From: an uncultured Saprospiraceae bacterium | Lineage (GTDB): Bacteria; Bacteroidota; Bacteroidia; Chitinophagales; Saprospiraceae | Direction: 5' to 3' | DNA: 8,365 nucleotides | Assembly: GCA_937959375.1 (NCBI GenBank) | Contig: CALGLS010000302.1 | Location: 1 to 8,365, forward strand | Notes under the pieces: model-generated | What the model was told of the DNA's origin: nothing | Databases searched by the model: none | Seen by the model: the letters and a program-made list of their open reading frames with translations, nothing else | Made by a program: the position numbers and the translations under genes | Part shown: piece after piece, positions 1-5,270 of the stretch | Position numbering within the stretch: the first letter of the stretch is position 1 | Layout: the number at the start of each line of letters is the position of its first letter

Positions 1-870
1 CTACTTTCACGTGGTACCGGTCGGCCATTTGGGCAACCATTATATTCCCGACTTTGGGGCAACGGATTTTTACATTCATTACATCAAGGCGTTCAATTTC
101 GTTCGGGCAAAGACCCTGTCCTTTATTTACAAAATCCAGAAGGCATTGACAGTCTTTCTCGACGCAGAATGCTAGATAAAATCGTATCGCTAAATCAAAA
201 GCAAATGGATGAATTCGGTGATCCCGAAATTCACAGCCGCATTGCACAATACGAAATGGCTTATCGCATGCAAACCTCTGTTCCTGACATCATGAACGTA
301 GACAAAGAGCCAGACCATATCTATAAAATGTACGGCCCTGATTCAATGAAGCCCGGTACCTTCGCAGCCAATTGTCTACTAGCGCGTCGCCTAATCGAAA
401 AGGATGTAAAGTTTGTCCAACTCTACCACATGGGCTGGGATCAGCACGAACGTTTGCCCGACCAAATAAAAGGACAGGCAAAAGACGTAGATCAAGCATC
501 TGCGGCACTAGTGTTAGATTTGAAACAACGTGGCTTGCTAGATGAGACGTTAGTCGTTTGGGGAGGCGAATTTGGAAGAACGAATTATTCGCAAGGAACA
601 CTCACTGCTAAAAATTACGGACGCGATCATCACCCCCGCAGCTTCACCATATGGATGGCCGGAGGTGGCATCAAACCCGGAATGGTTTACGGTGAAACCG
701 ACGACTTCGGTTACAACATCGTAAAAGACCCCGTGCACGTACATGATTTTCAAGCTACCATGTTGCACCTACTCGGCGTCGATCACGAAAAACTAACGTA
801 CAAATTCCAAGGACGTCGTTTTCGTCTTACTGATGTCCACGGTAAAGTAATGAAAGACCTACTCGCCTAA
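1..870 (+). CDS. DUF1501 family protein, C-terminal 289 residues (5' end outside window)
   Basis: The reading frame is open from the first base, so the gene starts upstream; the ATG at 169 is internal. The 56 residues before it already carry family sequence (SRLWGNGFL, HQGVQFRSG, DPVLYLQNP). DUF1501 proteins share the alkaline-phosphatase/sulfatase fold, are usually exported, and have no firmly assigned reaction. Visible family landmarks, numbered from the first codon of the window, are WDQH (146-149), WGGEFGRT (187-194), GRDHHP (207-212) and AGGGIKPG. The Asp/His residues in these stretches are candidate metal ligands. The end is complete (LLGVDHEKL, then FQGRRFRLTDVHGKV) and closes with two stop codons in a row, TAATAA. 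DUF1501 genes are often paired with DUF1549/DUF1553 cytochrome genes, so such a partner may lie just upstream. The family call is secure; substrate and activity are unknown. Confidence 0.92.
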   Translation, partial: LLSRGTGRPFGQPLYSRLWGNGFLHSLHQGVQFRSGKDPVLYLQNPEGIDSLSRRRMLDKIVSLNQKQMDEFGDPEIHSRIAQYEMAYRMQTSVPDIMNVDKEPDHIYKMYGPDSMKPGTFAANCLLARRLIEKDVKFVQLYHMGWDQHERLPDQIKGQAKDVDQASAALVLDLKQRGLLDETLVVWGGEFGRTNYSQGTLTAKNYGRDHHPRSFTIWMAGGGIKPGMVYGETDDFGYNIVKDPVHVHDFQATMLHLLGVDHEKLTYKFQGRRFRLTDVHGKVMKDLLA

Positions 871-931
871 TAAGGCTGAAAGGATGCTCCAAGCCCCGAA
901 GCATCGCTCTGGGATTCGCAAAAAAAAAGAT

Positions 932-1978
932 ATGCAAAAATCAAGAAGAAACTTCATAAAAAAATCCACCACTGCGCTAGCCTCCACAGCGATACTCCCT
1001 TGGTACAGCATACTGAACAAAAAAGAAAAACTTTCCACCTTCACAATCGGTCACAACAATCACCAATACAAAGTCGACCTCAACTGGGGCGCACTCAACT
1101 CCAATTTCTATCCCGTCAACGACTGCCACGAAATGGTGCAAGATTCAAAAGGTCGCATCATTCTGTTGACGAATGAAACAAAAAACAACATCATTATTTA
1201 TGACAAATCCGGGAAAATCCTATCCACTTGGGGAAGCGATTATCCGGGAGCCCACGGACTCTCGATTTCTGATGAAGGTGGCGAAGAGTTTCTTTACATT
1301 GCTGACAACAACCGACACGAAGTAATAAAAACCACCTTGGACGGAAAAGAAGTAATGACCCTGCCTTGGCCCAAAGACTCAAAAAAATACAAAGAAGCAA
1401 GTCAGTATATTCCAACCGAAACAGCAATTGCTCCTAGCGGAGATATCTACGTAGCCGATGGCTATGGTCAACAATATATTTTACATTACAATTCAAAAGG
1501 AAAATTGAAAAACATCTTTGGGGGAAGAGGAGAGGGCGATAAGCATTTTGATAATGCGCATGGGATTTGTCTTGATACCCGAACTTCAAAACCAACCCTT
1601 TTAATCTCCGCTCGTCAGCGAAATCAACTCAAACGTTTTTCCCTCAAAGGAAAACATTTGGAAACGATTGATCTCCCCGGTGCGTTTATTTGTCGACCAG
1701 TAGTAGACGATAAGAATGTTTACATGGCAGTACTCGTTTCGAAACCACCATTTGATTCACAGTCTGGTTACCTTTGCATTCTGGATGAAAACAATCAAGT
1801 GATTTCCAATCCAGGAGGAAGCATTCCGACTTATAAGGACAATGTCTTGCAAAAAATGTATCAAACCGTAAAGGTTTTTCAACATCCGCACGATGTGTGT
1901 GTCGATGAGGATAAAAATTTGTATGTTGCACAATGGAATTCGGGGAAAACTTATCCGATCAAATTGGTGAGGGTGTAG
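932..1978 (+). CDS. Tat-exported six-bladed NHL-type beta-propeller protein
   Basis: I place the start at 932 rather than at the in-frame ATG at 884. From 932 the protein opens with MQKSRRNFIKK, which matches the twin-arginine pattern S-R-R-x-F-x-K, followed by a hydrophobic stretch (residues 13-28). The 16 extra residues from 884 would put a basic, non-conserved tail before it. The product is 348 residues. NHL-like strands recur about every 45-55 residues: CHEMVQDSKGRIILL (65-79), AHGLSISDEGGEEFLYIAD (107-125), TAIAPSGDIYVADGYG (164-179), AHGICLDTRTSKPTLLIS (209-226), CRPVVDDKNVYMAV (254-267) and HPHDVCVDEDKNLYVAQW (318-335). This fits six blades. No lipobox or catalytic motif is obvious, so a binding or scaffold role is as likely as an enzyme; peptidylglycine amidating lyase shares this fold. 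It follows the DUF1501 gene closely and is probably co-transcribed. Tat export suggests folding, perhaps with a cofactor, before transport. Confidence 0.88.
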   Translation: MQKSRRNFIKKSTTALASTAILPWYSILNKKEKLSTFTIGHNNHQYKVDLNWGALNSNFYPVNDCHEMVQDSKGRIILLTNETKNNIIIYDKSGKILSTWGSDYPGAHGLSISDEGGEEFLYIADNNRHEVIKTTLDGKEVMTLPWPKDSKKYKEASQYIPTETAIAPSGDIYVADGYGQQYILHYNSKGKLKNIFGGRGEGDKHFDNAHGICLDTRTSKPTLLISARQRNQLKRFSLKGKHLETIDLPGAFICRPVVDDKNVYMAVLVSKPPFDSQSGYLCILDENNQVISNPGGSIPTYKDNVLQKMYQTVKVFQHPHDVCVDEDKNLYVAQWNSGKTYPIKLVRV

Positions 1979-1986
1979 AAGAGAAT

Positions 1987-2014
1987 GGGAAGTTGGAGGT
2001 GGGAGGTTGGAAGT
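1987..2014. repeat. Four tandem heptamers, consensus KGGARGT
   Basis: Starting eight bases after the stop codon of the propeller gene, four 7-base units follow without gaps: GGGAAGT, TGGAGGT, GGGAGGT, TGGAAGT. They are purine-rich on the + strand. The flanks TGGGAA (1986-1991) and TTCCCA (2015-2020) are complementary, so the tract could close into a weak hairpin. The GG/GGG runs could also allow a two-layer G-quadruplex. Heptameric short tandem repeats are known between genes in cyanobacteria; whether this tract is a related phenomenon is inference. Confidence 0.75.
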
Positions 2015-2057
2015 TTCCCACAATCGCGATAAAAAAGTGTGGAGCACCACGTTTAAG

Positions 2058-2086
2058 TTCTCGACAAAGCGAAGCTTTAGAGAGAA
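2058..2086. other. Interrupted hairpin between genes
   Basis: TTCTC (2058-2062) pairs with GAGAA (2082-2086), and AAAGC (2066-2070) pairs with GCTTT (2074-2078) around a GAA loop. A 3x3 internal loop (GAC/AGA) separates the two stems. Just upstream, GTGG (2039-2042) and CCAC (2047-2050) form a smaller hairpin with an AGCA loop. No T-run follows either one, so a classic intrinsic terminator is not supported. They may still be RNA structures at the 3' end of the propeller transcript. Confidence 0.4.
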
Positions 2087-2090
2087 GAAC

Positions 2091-2147
2091 AATCCTATAA
2101 ATCATCTGCGGCAAAAGAAAAATCCTGATAATCATGTTGATCCTGTC
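2091..2147. repeat. Imperfect nonamer repeats (AATCCTGAT-like), five copies in two blocks
   Basis: Two 9-base units (AATCCTATA 2091-2099, AATCATCTG 2100-2108) are followed by a 12-base spacer and three more (AATCCTGAT 2121-2129, AATCATGTT 2130-2138, GATCCTGTC 2139-2147). All units stay in one triplet phase. That frame is open from about 2022 to the stop at 2181 but has no ATG and no recognisable protein, so I do not call a gene. The stretch resembles 'AATCCTGTTAATCCTG'-type intergenic sequence that I associate with Bacteroidota genomes; that resemblance is from memory and untested. Confidence 0.6.
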
Positions 2148-2222
2148 CCAGGAAAAAAATACGATTGCGTATCCGGCGATTAGTTTTCTTAAAACGAATT
2201 CATTATATTCCTTTAAGTATTA

Positions 2223-3029
2223 ATGCAAAGAAAGTTGTCAAAAATATCACTTTATATTCTCTGTCAATTAATGACCGTAACTTGCTTAGCGCAAAACATT
2301 TCCCCATTCCAACTAGCGAGTCCAATCATTCAAAGTGAACAAGTTTTATTTTTGGATAGCACTTTCGTGAAAATAGAATTAGCAATGGAAGATGTGAAAA
2401 TTTACTATACGCTAGATGGAAGTGATCCCACATCAGATTCAAAATTATACTACAAACCTATTTTGTTAAAAGAAAGCACGGTGTTAAAAGCCATCGCCTT
2501 TCATCCTCAATGTTACGAGAGTGAAGTTAGTAAAAAGAATTTCTTCAAAGCGCAGAAAATACGTTTGAATGAAGCATCGTTAATTCCATTACCACACGAG
2601 AATTATCCTGGAGATGGCGTAAGCAGTCTGACCGATCACAAAAAAGGAAGTCTAGATTTTAGAGATGGCAATTGGTTGGGAATAGCAAAAGAAGATGTAG
2701 AAGTTGAATACACTTTTTTAGATACCATAGAGTTACAATCCGTGACACTTAGCACCATTTCAGATCCGAACTCCTGGATTTTTCCGCCACAGGGAATAGA
2801 AGTGTGGCTCCAAGAGGTAAAAGGAAAATGGGTAAAAGTAGGAGAGACAAAGATTGACATCCTAAAAGAAATGGAAAAACCGAATTTGCAATTTCATACC
2901 TGCACTTTTGTGAAATGTAAAACATCAAAACTGAAAGTGCGCATTAAAAATACAAAGACAATTCCCGAATGGCATCTGCGGGCAGGGAAGGGGACTTGGT
3001 TATTCGTGGACGAATTGATTTTTGAATAA
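2223..3029 (+). CDS. Secreted chitobiase-C/Fn3-associated plus discoidin-like module protein
   Basis: The product is 268 residues. A Sec signal peptide is visible at 1-24 (hydrophobic SLYILCQLMTVTCLAQ, probable cut before N25, a common Bacteroidota pattern). The cysteines in it do not make a lipobox. Residues about 30-110 resemble the chitobiase/beta-hexosaminidase C-terminal or Fn3-associated domain, with the hallmark YYTLDGSDPT at 61-70. Residues about 115-268 form a discoidin (F5/8 type C)-like beta sandwich ending in EWHLRAGKGTWLFVDELIF. Such modules usually sit behind glycoside hydrolases and related exported enzymes; here no catalytic domain is present. The whole mature protein is a paralogue of the last 240 residues of the protein encoded next. 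No T9SS sorting domain is visible. There is no Shine-Dalgarno sequence before the ATG, which is normal for this phylum. A binding or partner role is likely; the ligand is unknown. Confidence 0.87.
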   Translation: MQRKLSKISLYILCQLMTVTCLAQNISPFQLASPIIQSEQVLFLDSTFVKIELAMEDVKIYYTLDGSDPTSDSKLYYKPILLKESTVLKAIAFHPQCYESEVSKKNFFKAQKIRLNEASLIPLPHENYPGDGVSSLTDHKKGSLDFRDGNWLGIAKEDVEVEYTFLDTIELQSVTLSTISDPNSWIFPPQGIEVWLQEVKGKWVKVGETKIDILKEMEKPNLQFHTCTFVKCKTSKLKVRIKNTKTIPEWHLRAGKGTWLFVDELIFE

Positions 3030-3031
3030 TG
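3027..3031 (+). promoter_or_regulatory. TAATG stop/start overlap (translational coupling site)
   Basis: The TAA of the secreted module gene (3027-3029) and the ATG of the membrane cytochrome gene (3029-3031) share one base. No Shine-Dalgarno-like stretch precedes the second ATG. This arrangement usually means that the downstream gene is translated by ribosomes finishing the upstream one. It supports an operon and a fixed ratio of the two related proteins. Confidence 0.75.
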
Positions 3032-5113
3032 ACAAGCTATCCGGAAATATTACACTACTTAGGACGATACCATATTTTATTATTGCATTTGCCAATTGGC
3101 TTTATCGCAATGGCATTTTTGATGGAAATCACAGCCCGATTTAGAAAAACAGAAAGCTATGACAGCGCTATCGTTTTCATACTTTTTTGGTCGGCGGTAC
3201 TTTCTGTGCTGACTTCCATAAGTGGTTATTTGCTTTCCTTTGAAGGTGGTTATGAAATCAATTTATTAGATCAGCACTTTTGGTTGGGAATAGCAACCAC
3301 CGCTTTGACCTTCGTTGTTTATGGGTTAAAAAAAGCGAAAAATAATTCTCGAATTTCCTTCGTAGGATTTCTTGGCTTGGCAGCTTTATTAGGTTTTACC
3401 GGACATATAGGAGGCTCACTGACGCATGGTGTTGATCACCTATCGACTTATCGTCCCGTCTTTACCAAATTCAATCGTTCCAAAAAAGATACACCACTTA
3501 TTACTGGCTCCACTGAAATATTCAGCGGAATCATTCAACCTATATTTGAGGACAAATGCGTGCAATGCCACAACACACAAAAAATCAAGGGAGGTTTACT
3601 CATGACTACTGCAGATGGGATCAAAAAAGGTGGAGACAGCGGTCATTTCTTAAAAGCTAGAGATATTTCCCAAAGCCTTTTTCTGCAAAGAGCAAAACTA
3701 CCGCTTGACAACAAAGAGCACATGCCTCCTCGTGGAAAAAATCAATTAACAGAAGATGAACTAAGTTTGTTGGAATGGTGGATTGAAGAAGGTGCGACTT
3801 TTAGTCAACCTTTAGATTCCATTAAGCAACCCAATGCCGTGAAAACGATTATTGAAAAAATGAATCTGCGTCCGAAAGGTGTTTTTGCATTAGACATCCC
3901 AGCAGCTAATCCTTCAAAAATAAAAGCACTAAATGATAAAGGTGTTCGTATCTGGTCATTGGCAAAAGATAGTCCGCTCTTGCAGGTTGACTTGTCCAAC
4001 GATGAAAATATTTCAAGTAAAACCATTGCTAGCTTAGGCAATTTCTCAAAACAAATCATTGACCTCGATTTGGGACATTCCAGTGTAGATGACCATGCGC
4101 TAAAAAAGGTTTCAAATCTAGAGCATCTAAGTCGTCTGTACCTTCAAGGAACAAAGATTACAAATGCTGGATTAAAACAATTGAGCGATTTAAAATACCT
4201 CGAGTACCTCAATCTTTATCAAACAGATGTCTCAGATGAAGGACTGGTTCATTTAGAAAAACTGAAAAACCTTGAGGTGCTTTATCTCTGGCAAACTAAA
4301 GTAACAACAGAGGGTATTCAAAAACTAAAGGCAGCAATCCCTAATTTAAAAATAACCATGCAATCCGGTGATGACGTTTTTGCAGATGTTAAACTAAATG
4401 CTCCAAATATTGAGATCATTGGTAAGCGAAATTTATTTAAAGACACACTAATTTTTAAACTCAAATCTTCCTTCAAAGGGGCTAATGTTTTTTATACACT
4501 TGACGGTAGCGAACCCAACGAAGAGTCGCTTCAATTCAAAGATTCTGTCATATTAACCCAGTCGGCTGATCTGCAAGCACTCGCCATTAAAGATGGTTGG
4601 ATTAAAAGTGATCCGCTCAAGAAAGAACTTGTGAAAATAAATAAGCTCGCAAAAAAAATTACGCTAAGCAAAGAACCAAGTCCCGACTATCCCGGCAAGG
4701 GACCACAAACACTGAGTGATCTCGCCCGTGGAAGCAACTTTGTAAAAAGTCCGTCATGGATGGGGTGGCAAGGTAGTAATGTAACCACGGTACTAGACTA
4801 CGGTGAAGTTTTCGAAATGAAAGAAATAAAAGTAGGCTTCATGGAAAATACAAACGCTTGGGTTTTTGCTCCAAGAGGTTTACAAGTATGGACTTCAAAA
4901 GATGGCAAAAATTACGAGCAGGTCGTTTCCGAAAAATATGAACCTCGTGATGGACCTAGTGGTGTAGAACTTCGATTTCTTTCTCACGCCTTTGATGCGC
5001 ACGAGGCTCGTTTTGTCAAAGTTAAGATTGAGGGGAATAAGAAAAATCCGGATTGGCACCTTGCTCCAGGTGAGCCTTCTTGGTTCTTTATGGATGAAAT
5101 CGTGGTGAATTAG
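3029..5113 (+). CDS. Membrane-anchored planctomycete-type cytochrome c with LRRs and chitobiase-C/discoidin tail
   Basis: The product is 694 residues in five parts. (1) Residues 1-135 hold four hydrophobic helices (about 14-34, 46-70, 82-100, 110-127) like DUF2231, with histidines at H9, H15, H20, H126 and H133 (HLPIGF, GHIGGSLTHG) that could bind heme or metal. Basic loops RFRK and KKAKNNSR imply N and C termini outside the cytoplasm. (2) Residues about 162-258 are a one-heme cytochrome c of the planctomycete type: CVQCH at 177-181 and likely axial Met232 in HMPPRGK. (3) Residues about 317-442 are leucine-rich repeats of about 24 residues (LYLQGTKITNAGL, LNLYQTDVSDEGL, LYLWQTKVTTEGI). (4) Residues about 455-535 are a chitobiase-C-like domain with FYTLDGSEPN (488-497). 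(5) Residues about 545-694 are discoidin-like, ending in DWHLAPGEPSWFFMDEI. It probably passes electrons at the outer face of the inner membrane while its tail binds a partner or glycan; the partner is not known. Confidence 0.88.
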   Translation: MTSYPEILHYLGRYHILLLHLPIGFIAMAFLMEITARFRKTESYDSAIVFILFWSAVLSVLTSISGYLLSFEGGYEINLLDQHFWLGIATTALTFVVYGLKKAKNNSRISFVGFLGLAALLGFTGHIGGSLTHGVDHLSTYRPVFTKFNRSKKDTPLITGSTEIFSGIIQPIFEDKCVQCHNTQKIKGGLLMTTADGIKKGGDSGHFLKARDISQSLFLQRAKLPLDNKEHMPPRGKNQLTEDELSLLEWWIEEGATFSQPLDSIKQPNAVKTIIEKMNLRPKGVFALDIPAANPSKIKALNDKGVRIWSLAKDSPLLQVDLSNDENISSKTIASLGNFSKQIIDLDLGHSSVDDHALKKVSNLEHLSRLYLQGTKITNAGLKQLSDLKYLEYLNLYQTDVSDEGLVHLEKLKNLEVLYLWQTKVTTEGIQKLKAAIPNLKITMQSGDDVFADVKLNAPNIEIIGKRNLFKDTLIFKLKSSFKGANVFYTLDGSEPNEESLQFKDSVILTQSADLQALAIKDGWIKSDPLKKELVKINKLAKKITLSKEPSPDYPGKGPQTLSDLARGSNFVKSPSWMGWQGSNVTTVLDYGEVFEMKEIKVGFMENTNAWVFAPRGLQVWTSKDGKNYEQVVSEKYEPRDGPSGVELRFLSHAFDAHEARFVKVKIEGNKKNPDWHLAPGEPSWFFMDEIVVN

Positions 5114-5230
5114 AATGTGAATCGAAATTAGAATTAGAATGTGAATTAGAATGTGAATGTGAATGGCCCGTTAACGTAAGCTTACGTTAGTGGGCCATTC
5201 TAATTCTAATTCTAATTCCCATTCTAATTC
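5113..5230. repeat. Hexanucleotide repeat arms of a 100-bp imperfect palindrome
   Basis: Immediately from the last base of the stop codon, 6-base units run GAATGT, GAATCG, AAATTA, GAATTA, GAATGT, GAATTA, GAATGT, GAATGT (5113-5160). After the core hairpin, the complementary series ATTCTA, ATTCTA, ATTCTA, ATTCCC, ATTCTA follows (5197-5226). The two halves 5131-5180 and 5181-5230 are inverted copies. By my hand alignment the 30-base outer arms differ at 5 positions, and the 20-base inner arms pair fully if G-U pairs are allowed. No transposase or terminal target duplication is visible. Confidence 0.9.
5161..5200. terminator. Core hairpin with 20-bp arms, candidate bidirectional terminator
   Basis: GAATGGCCC (5161-5169) pairs with GGGCCATTC (5192-5200). 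TAACGTAAG (5172-5180) pairs with CTTACGTTA (5181-5189). The two positions between them (GT/GT) form G-U pairs in RNA, so the 20-bp stem is continuous and can only open a few central bases as a loop. It lies 48 bases after the stop of the cytochrome gene and about 70 bases before the helicase start. The bases after it are T/A-rich (TAATTCTAATTC) rather than a clean T-run. A role in ending the cluster transcript is plausible but not proven. Confidence 0.5.
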
Positions 5231-5244
5231 CATCAGGTTTTTCG

Positions 5245-5252
5245 TATTTTCG
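5245..5252 (+). promoter_or_regulatory. Possible Bacteroidota -7 element TATTTTCG
   Basis: TATTTTCG differs by one base from the Bacteroidota -7 consensus TAnnTTTG and ends 18 bases before the helicase ATG, a workable distance. I see no good TTTG or TTG -33 element at the usual spacing upstream, where the hexamer repeat lies. The call is weak. Confidence 0.25.
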
Positions 5253-5270
5253 CCATACAAGCAAACATAA

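Noticed and set aside
883..905. Inverted repeat GATGCT (883-888) / AGCATC (900-905) between the DUF1501 and propeller genes
   Set aside because: It has only six base pairs around an 11-base loop with no T-run; too weak to call a terminator or operator.
884..931. Upstream in-frame ATG at 884 as the start of the propeller protein
   Set aside because: It would add 16 basic residues before an ideal twin-arginine signal starting at 932; the later start is more sensible.
2022..2183. Open frame through the nonamer repeats as a small gene
   Set aside because: It has no ATG, no ribosome-binding context and no recognisable protein; repeat periodicity explains the open phase.
2204..2210. TATATTC before the secreted module gene as a -7 promoter element
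   Set aside because: It matches TAnnTTTG poorly at the end and has no TTTG/TTG at the right distance upstream.
5113..5230. Hexamer arrays as a CRISPR array
   Set aside because: The units are 6 bases with no spacers, and no cas gene is near.
5113..5230. Palindrome as an insertion-sequence end
   Set aside because: No transposase, second end or target duplication is visible; kept only as an open possibility in the finding.
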